Part shown: one piece after another, positions 50,101-61,072 of the stretch
How the letters are laid out: each line of letters opens with the position of its first letter
How positions within the stretch are numbered: position 1 is the stretch's first letter
Assembly (NCBI GenBank): GCA_033026295.1
Contig: CM065184.1
Span: 13,891,501-13,955,500 of the forward strand
Reading direction: 5' to 3'
Source: Channa striata
Lineage: Eukaryota > Chordata > Actinopteri > Anabantiformes > Channidae
Length of the DNA: 64,000 nt
The notes under the pieces: model-generated
Databases searched by the model: none
Seen by the model: the letters and a program-made list of their open reading frames with translations, nothing else
What the model was told of the DNA's origin: nothing
Position numbers and translations under genes: made by a program

Positions 50101-53100
50101 TGACAAGCTGTTTATCAACAGCAATTTTATTATTTTTCAGAAAATTTCATTTGGTGAATTGCATTAAACACACTTTCTATTTCCATTTCATGATATTGTA
50201 AATGGAATACTTTAGATAAAAATAATATTATAAGAGATCATTTTAAGCTCTTATAACCTGTGGCTAAGAATTGCATTAGTCTTGACATTTCATTCACTAA
50301 AACCTTAATCAATTATTAATTGGAAAAATAATCAAGGGCACTAATTGGAGTGTTCTGTGTAACCAATAAGAAATCTTGCCTTGGGGAAAATAAAACACAT
50401 GTTGCACTTTAATTCCAGCAGCTTCTAAAATAAGGACACTTTTTGTACTCAATGAAATAAATGTATTGAATGTTAAATAAATATACTAAGCAGCTTTGCC
50501 TAAAGTATCAAACACTGGTTGCTGACAGTTCGGCATCAGCAGAGTATAAGTGTTAAAGAGTAAAATTATTCTGCAGTAGTGAAATATTGCTCTTGAGGCA
50601 CGCCTAAGGCAGTTGCCATTGATCCGGCTGACTGTGTACTCTGTGTGTGCGTACACTTTGTTTGTTTCCAGCTTGAGGATACAGACTCTCCAGCAGATGT
50701 TCCCAAGGAGGCTGAAGACAATACCACTGCATCACAGGTGAGCAAGTCTGTGGTTTTAATATTGTGGTGGACGGGGGTTGACCTGTGCTCACCCCTGTCC
50801 ACGTCAAAATTACCAGGTAGTGTTATTGGTTTGAAGATGATGGACGTACACATGATATCAGTATATGAGTGTGTGCGTGCATGTGAGCATCTGTACATGT
50901 GTTTGCACCTTCAGTTGGAGGAGCTGATTAAGGAAGTGCAGGTGCTCAGAGAGGAGCTGAGGAGTCGAGACAAGACCATCGCTCAGCTCACGTTACAGTG
51001 TCAGCAGCTACAACAACAACATCAGCGGGAACAAATGGTGAGCGAGAACTGGACTGAGACAAGTCTGAAAGGGCAGCTTCATACTGTACGGCAATCGTAC
51101 TGTAATTGAGTGTGAACCCGCATTTTCAGATCTTTATTTCATTTAGTGCAGGAGGTGAAGTTTTTTTTTTTTTTAAATAGTAACTCATTTCCTACTTATA
51201 ATATTTATCTGTTATTTTCTTTTAAGCTTCAAATCTTCCAAGTTGAGAATTTTAATACAGAGACACTAGTGAAATTAGAAACTGACAAGATCATTGCTCA
51301 CAGGGCTTGAAGGTTGTACAAATCACACATCCACCTCAAAGGGCTTTAAGTCTATTCAGAGAAGAATAAAAAACTCCACAAAAGAAACAAAGAGAGAAAC
51401 ATCAGGAAGAGCATCAGAGGAGGATCTTTCCTTGCAGATCTGAGATAGTCAGGCATGTCTGGGTACAACTCCTGCTTTATCTTTGTTTCACACCAATGAA
51501 CAGGGACAGGAGACATTATTTTCTATGAACATAATCACCCTGTGGTTTGTGGCGTATTGAAGAGAGATGGATTGTTAAAAACAAACGGCGTGGAAAGCAA
51601 GTGATGCAGATTTACGCTTTGGCTTTTAGTCTTCTAGTGGTCAGTGACTCCGTACTGTGGGATCCGTCATCATTTGTGCTGCGTTGGTTTTTGGGATCCT
51701 CCATACACTCCGGTGTGTGTGTGTGTGTGCTTGCGCGGTTACAACTGCCTTCCAATAACCTCCGTTCTGTTCGCTTTTAGCTGACTCCGTCTCTATTCTA
51801 ACATTCATTAGTGTCTTGACCAGGCTCCCTTGTTAGCCAAACAACTGAATGCCCGACTGACATTATTCAGATCCCTGCTGTATTGAAAAATACCAAAATG
51901 TCAAAGCAAGCCCTGTCTGCTAGTCTCCCTGCCACATGCTATTCCTCCAATTAGAAGTAGCACCCACCCACTGCAGGCTCGTTGGTCTAACATAACATTG
52001 CTGCACCCTCACCTTCAACAAGCAGAGAGAGAGTAGGAACGAGCAAGGATGTATTTTCAGATCTGTGCCTGAATAATAGTGGAGATGCTTGTGGAAGAAG
52101 AGCGAAAAGAAACGGGGAAACGTGCACGTGGACCCCTGACGTTAGAAGGAACGCTGCCGATTGTGTTCTGGTTGTGTTCCTTGTGTAACTTTTGGATGAC
52201 CATAAAAGCAAACGCATAAGGCTGAGGTCATTTCATTGTACTGAGGAAGCCTGAATTTTTGATTTTTGAGAAAATAAATACAACAGTAGTTCAGAGTCTG
52301 TGAAGACTGCAGGTTGGCCGGTTCACGTGATGTCTTGCTGAATCTGCTGTTTGTCCTTGAAATTAGTTAGAAAATATTGAAGAGTGAGGCAAATAAAGGT
52401 GAAATGTTGCGAGACAAAAGGAGGACGTCTTACTGAATTGAACAAAAACAGAGTAATGTGAAACTAGCAGCTGCATGCGGCAGTGGACTGGCTGCGTGCA
52501 CGTGAACCGAGGCTCCGAAAATGGAGTAATGGTATGGAGAAAAGCGGTGCAATAAAAGATTTCTGATTTCTCAGCCCTGCTTGACAGACTGCAGTTTTGG
52601 ATGCTGCTTCCACCACTGTGGCGGCAGACTGCTCGTGATTATGTGCTCTTCTTGTTTGAGCTGCATTGAAGTTGTCATCACGGCTGGCAAAAACTTGCAA
52701 TTTCTGTCAGATTCTGCTATAGACTTTGCGGCCAAGCACATATTTCTCTGCGACAGTATGCGATGTTAGATATAGTACAGAAGTATCACAAGTGAAAGCT
52801 TATAAAATGATCGAATGGACATCACTATTTGCTGTGATGTTCCGTTTCCATTTGAAATGATTTTAAAAACCTTAAACGGGTCTAATCACATGTATTACTC
52901 TCATCAGGTTGTCAGTCAAAGGGTTTGTTAGGAAAGCCAATGCTGAGGGAAAATTGATTAAAGTCAGTGAATTTGTAATGCAAGATTGTTAAATTAACAT
53001 TTAAATATAATTCCTATCATTTACAACCTGGCCCTAATTTCCCTCCATTTGCCAATCATGCCTGTCACTTCTGATTTTAAACTCCTGTGATAATCTGCTA

Positions 53101-55183
53101 ACTCCAGTTTTTCTTCAAACATGAATCATAGCAAAAGGAGTAGAGCAACAGGATAATTTTTCATTGTCTCCGCTTTGAAATATTCATCAACTTTTAAAAT
53201 GCCACCAGTTGAATTCTTGATTTTTATTTTATTTATTTCAATAGACTACAATGGTGTATTTTTTCCTGAATTGTTCTCACGTTGACGTCAATGCGACATT
53301 TTTAACTGCTCTGCAGGACTGGATGTATTTAAATGTGCATGCTTTTTGCCCTTTTTCCCAGTTTGATTTGATTTGACTGCTGTACGGAGTTACTCTCATG
53401 CTTTTAACCAGCATGACAGCAGAAGTACAAAATTATGCATCCCAATTTTAAAATGAAATAAATCACAAGACATTAAGACGTGGGTAATAAGCTTTACTGC
53501 TGCTTTTTTTTCTGGCCCACCTCAGCCTGCTCAAGGGCGTCCAGTCAGGTGCCAGTGCCACCACCAGAGGGCTCCCTCTTTCCAGCGGCAGGGCGACAGA
53601 CAGATGGACAAACGCATGCAGCATCACTATGACAAGGCCACCCAGACGTACTGGAGACCAGCCAGCCAAGCTGTGAGTCCGAACACGACACAAAAGCTCT
53701 CCTGACAAGTGCACTCGCGCCAACCTTTGTTCTGCAAGATTTCTTAAACGTGCGTGTGTTTCACTTTTTTTTTTTTCAACAAATATCACTATATTTTTAT
53801 ACCAGCATCTGGTGCAGTGGTGCACAACGGAGCTTTGGGACGCACTGCAGCATGTGTTACTCCACTTAATTCAGTCTGCCAGTTACCCATTTATCTGCTG
53901 CCTCTCTGTGGTCAGCCACATCTGAATTGTTAGATGACTACACCGTGTCTTCTCTATGGAATCCAGTTTATTAGGTTGTCAGTGGAGTTGTCACTCTGCC
54001 TCACGCTCTTAAAACCCAGGGCTTACACTGAACAGGAAGCTGTGAGGCTGGTGTTAATGTTAAAGTGATGGAGAAAGACAAGATCTGCAGGAGTGTGAGT
54101 GGGGGGAAAAGATTTATGTGAGGAAGCAAGCAAACAGACAGAGAGAGAGAGGTGGAAGAAGGATGGATAGGTGTACAGTGTGTTCAATATCATGCCTCAA
54201 TAGTATGCTGTGTGGCAGCCAAATATTGATTCAATAGCTGGAGTGCCACAGGCAGGGTGCCTAGTAAACACTCCCCTAATTGACCTGCTCTCAGCTGCAG
54301 GAGCGACACACAAACACACACACAAAAGGGTGTAGATGAGCAGTGCAAGGATATAAAGAGAGGAGAAGAATTAAAAATGATACCACAGATTTCCAGTTTT
54401 ATTTTTCTCAGTGTGGCTGGAATGATGAACGTCGGTCCAGCCAGCGGGGGTTGGTTAACAGTGAGGGACGTATCGGCCAGAAGTTTTTTTATGTGCTGCA
54501 TATAGTCAACACGGGAGAGAAACATAAAGGACAAAAACAGGCCGACTCAGTGGGTCCCTGCTTACCGCAGGAGCATATGGTTTAACAGTTACTATGGCAA
54601 CCATCAAAGCAGGGCTAGCTGTACTCGATGGGAATCATCTCCATGTTGGAAACATATCTATGAAGCTGAAGTACCTGGTATTTTAACACGCTGCCTGTTC
54701 CCTTTAAACGTTTTTTTTCTGTCTTCTCTTTCTTTAATTTACATCACCACGTCGTCACCAGAGTGGAGACTATTTCCTGCATCATGTTTTGCAGCATTGT
54801 GGGTACAAACACATTATGTTAGTGACATTTTGCTTTTCAGAGCATGCAATTGCTGGAAAAGGTTAGCTGTGGGTTTTGCTTTGTGTTTCTTGACAAGGTA
54901 ACAAGAAAAGAGAGCACAGAGTAAACAAATAACCGCGAAAAGGGATGTTTCTTTCTTCGCCTTTGTTTCTGGATCGTATCAAAGCTCTCGGTAGCAGACT
55001 GATAAACTTCAGTTCATGCAAAGCCTCGCTTGTGTGTTTTTCACACAGTCTTTCACGGCGTTTTCTTCTCCGACTACAGTGTCTCTCTAACCTTTGCCTT
55101 TTCCCTACAAAAATATTATTTTGCCGTTCCACCTCGAATACATACGTACGTTGAGTCTGTCTTTTCACCCTTCAATACTTCTC

Positions 55184-55223
<40 letters not shown>

Positions 55224-58200
55224 TCATAATGTGGTGTCATCTTTATTATTTTTTCCCGCCGTTAGTCTCTGAAATGCCCTTTTCTGTTGATTTACCCTTC
55301 CTCTGACATTTAAAGTGCCGCTGGATCACAGCACTGGAAAAGCTCTTGCCTTCTGATAGTGTTTCTGAGTGCTGAGCTGAAAGGATCAGGCAGGAATAAT
55401 TTTGATGTCAAAGGCCACTAGCTATAATCTTTTTATAGCTTTAAAACTGATAACTGGTTTCCTTATCAGTGCACCCTGGTGCTGGGAGGTCTAGAGTTGG
55501 GTCTGCGGCTGAGTCCTGAGAACAACTTGAACATGGACTTTAGAGAAATCTTACCGTATTTTGAGCTCGGATTAAGAGCGTAACAAAAAAAGAGAGAGAG
55601 AGAGAGAACAAGCTTGTGGCCTTTGACCTCCTTATATGGGTAGTTGTGCACTTTTACTTTTTAGTTGTAAAGCCCATTATTCAAGCAGCATCTTCCAGCA
55701 GTGTGCGTGTCTCCTCAAGGGAGCTGCTCCTTCTCATTTCTCCTTAGGAACAAAACATTGCAGGCTTTTGCTTTGTAGGCTGCTTTAGCCATATTCACTG
55801 TTTGTAACAACCAAGGATGCGCTCGTAACTTCTTCCAGTATGTAGGAAGGCTTTGGCAGCATATTCTAACCAACTCCTCTGGGCACCGGCTCCTGCAGCT
55901 TCCCATTTTAATCTGCTTACAATCCAATTTTGAGTCCAGAGGCATGTTCATGAGAAAAGTGTCTGACAATAAGGCAGGAATATATGACTGTCAATGTACA
56001 AGATGCCCACAAATACCGGACACACTTGTTGCAGTGAGATGAGCACGTATTGGGATGTGAGAAACTATTTAGATGTCACTCGTTGAAGAATAATCTCTGC
56101 TCCCGAGAGCGGGCACAGCGGCGGACGTGTTTTCCTCTGTCTTCCAAAACAAAACGTGAGCAGCACAATTTGCGTAATTTCAGCACAATGGCACAATAGA
56201 AAACTACGCAACCTTGTGTTTTTTTTTGTTCTGAGAGAGCCTGATTGCCTGCATAAGTTTGTGTTTGTGTGCGAGTGGGATGTGTCACATGTATCTCTTG
56301 TGCTCAAGTGTGGGACACACTCTGTGTGACTGAACAATGAGTTCAGCAGACTGAGGACCGAGGATCCGACCTTGTTAATAACCCAGATAAACAAACACGC
56401 AGATGAACAGCAGCGGTGAAACAATGGCAACGCAACAGGCAATGTTTCATCAGCGGCAAACAAAGAGGATAATTACAGCTACCCTCCTACTCCCTCTCTG
56501 CTTTTTAAACATCCTCTCCTTCATCTCTTCTTCTCTTCTCACACCTCCCTTTGTATCTCTTCATCACTCCTGCCCTCTCGCTGTTAGTTTTTCTTTCTGC
56601 CTCGTTGTTCTGTCAGTGATTTCTTTCTTTTCTTCTTTCTCTGTTGTTCATTTATTTGACATGACTCAACTCCTTACTTCTTGTAATTAGATACATTTCC
56701 AGTCACTGTGTGTGTGTGTGTGTGTGTGTGAGAGGCCGTGGAAAGGGGAGAGAGGAGGTTTGAGCAGGGTTAGTGATCAGCGTTAAGCTGCAGGCTGTAA
56801 GAATAAGATTCCCCCTCTCAGATCGTGACATTACCTCTGCACACACAGTCTACGCCCTCACACAACCCACACACACACCGTCACAAATACACACGTACAC
56901 ACTTACTTACTGTTGCGTGTTGATTAGAGCGCGCTCACACAGCAGACTCGTCTCGGACAGGTGAAGATTTAATTGCCAGAGTCAGTGGAGTGAGACATTG
57001 TGGTCAGACCGGAGGTATTAGCTGTAGGCAGCCAAGAGCAGCTCTGTGTAGTGGATTAGGGGATTCGAGCAGTGTGAGGCCGTTTTAGGGACACAGCATT
57101 GTGATTTTTTATAAATGCTGTTGTTATTTGATGAAAAGGCTGTTGGATTACAAAGAACAAGTTTTACTTGACTTTTAAAATCTTGTCCTACTTTGCCAAG
57201 TTTCAACATCTGCTTGTAGGACACTTGGGGTAGCTCCACAAATCCTGAGACTGCATGACGCATTAGTGAACATAGAACTACTGCCACTTCTGCTACCGTA
57301 GTTTTTCCCTTTGAACACAACGGCACAATTACACGATTTTATTTTTGTTATTTTTTATCATTTCTGACCTGTCATTTCTTTTTGTATTCTGAGCTAAATG
57401 TCAGTCAAGATTAAAGCCCCTGAAAAAAGACATAAGCAAGGAAAAGTGTTTCCTGTTCCTGGCTCCACACATGATTGCGGTCTCTTTGGAGAAGTACTTT
57501 TTCCCATCAGAAACCTAAAAAATAGTCTGAACCGAATTCACAGGGGGAACATCAAACAGTGAAACTCTCTCTGTCTCTGTCTCTCTTCTAATTACTGTTC
57601 TGAATTCTCTAGCTTTAATTTGTGGTCGGCAACAACTGGGATGTCAAAACGCTTTACGCTGATGAAGTTGTGAATCTTTGGGCTTCTGATGTATAGTTTG
57701 CGAATACATATTGCAATTAGTCATTTTGCTACTTGGAACTAAGCAACATGGGGGTTCAGTGTCTTTCCCAAGGACACTTTGAGTGGAACCACTGACCCTT
57801 TGGTTCGTGCTTGACTGCTCGGCCAGCTGAGCTACAGCTACAGCCTTTCTTCACAGTTTGACTCCCACTGACCTCTAGTCCATGCTAACCCTGCTGTTGT
57901 CCCTGTGGGGGCTCCGTGCAACCTGCTCTTCAGTTTTACCTCGTGGTTTTGGCTTCCCAGCGCCAGGACCAGAGTTCACCGCTCTGGAGTGCAGCATTAA
58001 GGAAGAGAATCCTATCCACTGTGTTTTTTTTGGAAGTATTGCCATCAGCCGTCAAACCCAGAGTCTCTGTGCCGGTGGGTGAGAAATGAAAGAAGTTTTG
58101 ATGAAATTGATAGAATATGAAAACTTTTATATTTTCCCAGTTTCTGTCTCTCTGCACTGTTGAAGCGCTGATGGCCCTTCAGTGAAGAGCCCGCGCAACG

Positions 58201-60019
58201 GATGGAAAAGTGTAAAAAACTGACAGGCTAAGCTGCTGCAGAGGTCTAATAAAGCGGCCAGACATTGTCAGGATCGTTCGAGAGCCCTCCAGCATACCCT
58301 CTCGTTCTCGTTGCCTAAGGTTTTCCTCTCTGCAAAGAAGCCTTGACGAGAGGCTACCGCCAAGACCTCTCGCTGACACACTTGTCGGTGTTCTAGGAAG
58401 GACACGGACGAGAGCAGAATGGGCAAACTCAATCCTTCTCGCTCCTGCTGGGAAGTTGCTGCCTCGCCCCTCTCGTCGTCTTTCCCGCTCTCCGTTTCTC
58501 CTTCGACAGATTCGCCTCTGTTCTATATTAGAGTTCTATTTGGGAAGCAAACGTCGCCACAGCTGAGGAAAGAAGTAACATTTTGTAGGGGTTCATTCTG
58601 TCTGACTGCTTAACGTGATGGCCCCGCTGCCCCTTCACTTTAACTCTCCCAGTGGGGCCATGGCTCTCTGAATTGCTTAGTCTGAAGATAGCTGCAGTAT
58701 CGAGACAGGGACTTGTATTCCTTAAGGCACATGCAGAGTTACAGATGCTTAATGTGACAAAATGAGAAAGTAGCGCATGTAGACATGAGCTGCGCTGACA
58801 GCATATGCTGCAGTCAGTAAATAAACAGTTATGGGTTTGCCACTTCCTGTAACTATATATATTACAGTGTAAGGCCACATCTTACTGTGACCAGTGCACA
58901 AAAAATATCTGCAGCGTGTTCAGTAGATATACATCAAATTCACAACCGATGTGAGCAGCTTTATAGAAAAAAAAATCCCTGAGCCTCTGCTCCCAGGTTA
59001 TAGAAATTGTCCTGTCAACTTTCAAAGCGGGTCAAAAAACTGTACGCCAATATTTTTGTTGGCTCAACTGTGAAATCTGTTTACCTTCACAGTATCATCT
59101 TGTTTTTGCATTGTGTATGATCACAGCCTCTCTAATCCATTAAGAGCATGCCTAGGGATGGCGGGTAATGGATTTGACTTTATATTTATATAAAAGGTAT
59201 CACAATTATACAGCGGGAGGAAATTGGTTTCCAGAGTAGCCCAGGGGGGGAAATGGCATAAAGACGATTGGAAATCTCTAGGCGGCAGACGTTTTATAGG
59301 ATAATGAGTATACCGTAATATTGTGTCAAACAAAGTGAGAAAATACTCTCCTGGGCTTTTTAAAGAAAACTCTAAATTAGCAAATAAACATCTTATGGTG
59401 GCGGAATAATGTTCTTCTTCATGTCTGTGTCTGGACAGAGGTTCCCATTAACAATACACTAATATACAGAAGTGATATGTGAATAACATATTCGATTCAA
59501 GTGTTCCAAGATGCCAAATAACAAAAATTGGTTTAAAAGTGTTAAGAATATTTCTATTAGGCAGATTCTTGTATCGTCTGTGTGGATGTTTCCAACCAAA
59601 AAGCTATTTTAGGGGCTATGTAGTAAACACTTTAAAAAAAGTAGTAAATCAACTTTCATTTAAAACAAACCTTTAGTAGAGATGAATTTAACACTGACTT
59701 TGTGAGTCTGTGTGTCAGCACGTGCACGTCTGGCTGTGTGTGTTTTGTGTGCCATTTTAATTGGGGCGTCCCTAGTCATTAACAACACGCGGTTTCTGCA
59801 TGGGTTTGTGTGTTTTCTGGTGGGTCATGCCTTTTGTCCTCTGTGTTTTTCTCCGCGTAGGGTGTGCTGCACAACCCCTTGCTGTCCCCGTGGCAGGCAC
59901 AGCACCAGGGCTTGATCCGTACCAGCATGCCCCAGCGCAGACTGAGTGAGTCACTAACATCCTTTGCAGCCTCTCCTCCATCTTTTCATTACAGAACACA
60001 TCCAGGGGTCTGTAAATAG
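33669..60019 (+). CDS. ccser2: Coiled-coil serine-rich protein 2 (CCSER2/FAM190B/Gcap14), 9 coding exons, about 842 aa
   Basis: Coding segments: 33669-35105, 35183-35394, 45283-45376, 48207-48315, 48445-48625, 50672-50737, 50915-51037, 53526-53672 and 59861-60019. All junctions are GT/AG with matching phases. Human CCSER2 is 834 aa. The start MEEK and the N-terminal SRLPKFG (human SKLPKYG) match; SxLP is an EB-binding motif type, fitting the reported microtubule plus-end tracking of Gcap14. Further landmarks: TRSFSFNRAVELAKP, SPSNSSGGTYMWDEEGFE near residue 520, DILNNL and DDDDLMLDVDLPDD near 560-577, the LDELTLDHMTQDCSSLKKQL segment near 650, coiled coil about 655-740 across exons 6-8, ATQTYW near 780, and LSPWQ in the last exon. 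The first 480 residues are Ser/Pro-rich and probably disordered. The reading frame breaks once, between 33878 and 33959, so the gene is intact only if that is an error or is spliced out. Which teleost copy (a or b) is not decided. Confidence 0.9.
35183..35394 (+). CDS. ccser2: ccser2 exon 3
   Basis: The acceptor is TGTCTTCTGCAG|AA and the donor AGTATG|GTGAGC; 212 nt, phase 1 to 0. It encodes HKEESPMQDS through SPSNSSGGTYMWDEEGFE, close to human SPSDSSDGTYMWDEEGLE. The intron before it is only 77 nt, a typical short fish intron. Confidence 0.93.
35395..45282 (+). other. ccser2: ccser2 intron 3
   Basis: Intron of 9.9 kb. It contains a degenerate fish dispersed repeat at 40952-41059, imperfect TG tracts (36827-36842 and 38218-38252), a poly(A) run near 36163 and short TCTG repeats (37742-37760). 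No exon, RNA gene or intact transposon was recognised. Confidence 0.6.
40952..41059 (+). mobile_element. Fragment of a common teleost non-LTR (L2-type) 3' end
   Basis: Degenerate match to a dispersed fish sequence I recognise: a CAGGGTGAACCCC segment, then ACGACAGCTGGGATCAGCT, then GGATAAGTGGTT followed by ATGGATGGAT, the typical LINE 3' tail ending in ATGG repeats. About 108 nt remain. The exact family is not assigned. Confidence 0.6.
45283..45376 (+). CDS. ccser2: ccser2 exon 4
   Basis: The acceptor is TGGTCTCCTAG|GAC and the donor TTACATG|GTCAGT; 94 nt, phase 0 to 1. It encodes DILNNLDPSGSGELDDDD then LMLDVDLPDDGLH, an acidic motif nearly identical to human CCSER2. Confidence 0.93.
45377..48206 (+). 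other. ccser2: ccser2 intron 4
   Basis: Intron of 2.8 kb with a short CA tract immediately after the donor (45382-45410). Nothing else was recognised. Confidence 0.6.
48207..48315 (+). CDS. ccser2: ccser2 exon 5
   Basis: The acceptor is TCTCCTTACGTAG|AC and the donor AGCAG|GTGGTT; 109 nt, phase 1 to 2. It encodes a basic His/Arg-rich stretch ending RWSGPDRSFGDS, matching the RWSG of the human protein. It is much shorter than the human counterpart, which has extra His/Ser-rich residues here. Confidence 0.85.
48445..48625 (+). CDS. ccser2: ccser2 exon 6
   Basis: The acceptor is CTGTCTCAG|G and the donor CTGAAG|GTTGGT; 181 nt, phase 2 to 0. It encodes VMLDELTLDHMTQDCSSLKK then QLLKLNTLLK, matching human VILDEMTLRHMVQDCTAVKT and QLLKLKRLL. 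This is the start of the coiled coil. Confidence 0.93.
48626..50671 (+). other. ccser2: ccser2 intron 6
   Basis: AT-rich intron of 2.0 kb; no gene or repeat recognised. Confidence 0.6.
50672..50737 (+). CDS. ccser2: ccser2 exon 7
   Basis: The acceptor is TTTGTTTCCAG|CTT and the donor TCACAG|GTGAGC; a 66-nt in-frame exon, phase 0 to 0. It encodes LEDTDSPADVPKEAEDN and TTASQ. Its symmetrical phase makes it skippable. It would be missed by ORF-length searches. Confidence 0.85.
50915..51037 (+). CDS. ccser2: ccser2 exon 8 (coiled coil)
   Basis: The acceptor is TTTGCACCTTCAG|TTG and the donor CAAATG|GTGAGC; 123 nt, phase 0 to 0. It encodes LEELIKEVQVLREELRSRDK then TIAQLTLQCQQLQQQHQ with clear heptad Leu/Ile spacing, equivalent to human LLNEIKQLKDEIKKKDEKIQ. 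Confidence 0.92.
51038..53525 (+). other. ccser2: ccser2 intron 8
   Basis: Intron of 2.5 kb with short TG tracts (51714-51729); no other element recognised. Confidence 0.6.
53526..53672 (+). CDS. ccser2: ccser2 exon 9
   Basis: The acceptor is GGCCCACCTCAG|CCT and the donor CAAGCT|GTGAGT; 147 nt, phase 0 to 0. It encodes 49 residues with RCQCHHQRAP and HHYDKATQTYWRP. The TQT.W motif aligns with human YTQTPWRR. Confidence 0.9.
55187..55220. repeat. (CA)17 microsatellite
   Basis: Perfect CA run in ccser2 intron 9. Confidence 0.95.
56707..56730. repeat. (TG)12 microsatellite
   Basis: Perfect TG run in ccser2 intron 9. Confidence 0.95.
57748..57842 (+). mobile_element. Degenerate teleost dispersed repeat fragment
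   Basis: Reads GGGTTCAGTGTCTTTCCCAA then GGACACTTTGAGTGGAACCA then ACTGACCCTT and a GAGCTACAGCTACAGCC ending. This matches a very common fish repeat consensus of the form TGCCCAAGGACACTT...GAACC.CCAACCCT...TGAGCCACAG.CGCC. About 95 nt; not mobile now. Confidence 0.55.
59861..60019 (+). CDS. ccser2: ccser2 exon 10 (last coding exon)
   Basis: The acceptor is TCTCCGCGTAG|GGT and the stop TAG is at 60017-60019. It encodes GVLHNPLLSPWQAQHQGLIR then TSMPQRRL and ends RTHPGVCK. The alignment to human APSFSPWQGSFQGIPRTVPP continues through the following Ser-rich tail (human ends with THRSHPGKTNK and more), which supports reading through to this stop. A strong internal donor (CTGA|GTGAGT at 59945/59946) offers an alternative C-terminus. 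Confidence 0.82.
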   Translation, partial: GVLHNPLLSPWQAQHQGLIRTSMPQRRLSESLTSFAASPPSFHYRTHPGVCK

Positions 60020-61023
60020 CCTGGAAAAAGTTTTACTTTGTCTCCAATTAAAACACTCTAAACTAGCACTAGTGGCATTTTCCTCACTGTGCAATTATAG
60101 GACAATTTGTGCTCTATTAGTTCTAGATTAATTTGGAACAAGGTTGGTAGCATGCACGGTTGTTGTTTGATTTACTGAACACAGTGTGACTGCTTGTCCT
60201 TTACCAATTAATTTTCCTGTGTCGTCTTGTGTTTCCTTGACTGCTCATTTATAGCTTCACTTCTCTCATATTAGCTTTGTTCACTCAGAAACTGGCTTTA
60301 TCAAGATTTCCTACCTGCAAGTGCGTCATTCTAACCCGTGCTTTGCCGTTAATGCGACTACCACGTTTGCAGAAGCCGTCGTCATTATATACGCAGTAAT
60401 TGAGTAGCACACTTGACCGTCACGTGACCTTGGCTTTGCATAGAGAAGTCACATTTGCACTTTGTTTGCTGTAAACGAAAGCCGCTCGACTTCATTGAGA
60501 AAAGCAGGACTGCAGACACAATGACAGCGCAGTCACAACAACCTCACGCAATTCAGTGCATCTCACAACACATCTTTTGAGTTACGGTGTGCTAATGACA
60601 GGGCAAGGCAAAGGGAACGACAGTAAATAGGCTTTAGAAACGTGAGGGAGGGAAAAGAAGAAAAAGAAAGAGAGATGGAAGCCAAGAGAGGAACCCATGC
60701 TGAGTTCCTTTGATCCATCCCAGTGGGACTCAGCTTTGTATCCTGAGGGAACGTGATGGAAAAGTGGCACAGGTGTATTTTCAATATCAAGGCAGTTTTG
60801 ACAAATGTGTGAGTACAGCCCAGCATTCAGTCAAAGAGTATTTTCTCCCACCAGTAGATTTCATGGTCTAATCAAGCAAAAAAGTATCAAAAGAGAGAGA
60901 GAGAGAGAATGAGTAGGAGGAAAGAGGTAATGACACTGAAACGTACTAATATAGCCAGTCATATTTAGACATAGGATGACAAACAGCCGATGGGAGGAAA
61001 ACAAGTATATTTCTGTTACACTG

Positions 61024-61029
61024 AATAAA
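61024..61029 (+). terminator. ccser2: Candidate ccser2 polyadenylation signal
   Basis: AATAAA about 1 kb beyond the stop codon, the first canonical hexamer I found downstream. Position-based inference only. Confidence 0.3.
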
Positions 61030-61045
61030 CTGCTAATGCCCTGAC

Positions 61046-61072
61046 ACCACCCCCCACCACCCCCCACCCCAC
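61046..61072. repeat. CCACC-rich low-complexity tract
   Basis: Near-tandem CCACCCCC units, 27 nt. Confidence 0.85.

Larger units (their letters stand above)
53673..59860 (+). other. ccser2: ccser2 intron 9
   Basis: Intron of 6.2 kb. It holds a CA run (55187-55220), a TG run (56707-56730) and a dispersed-repeat fragment (57748-57842). The human protein aligns directly across this junction, so no exon appears to be missing. Confidence 0.6.

Noticed and set aside
60047..60052. ATTAAA as the ccser2 poly(A) signal
   Set aside because: Only 28 nt after the stop codon, which would leave almost no 3' UTR; kept as an unlikely alternative.
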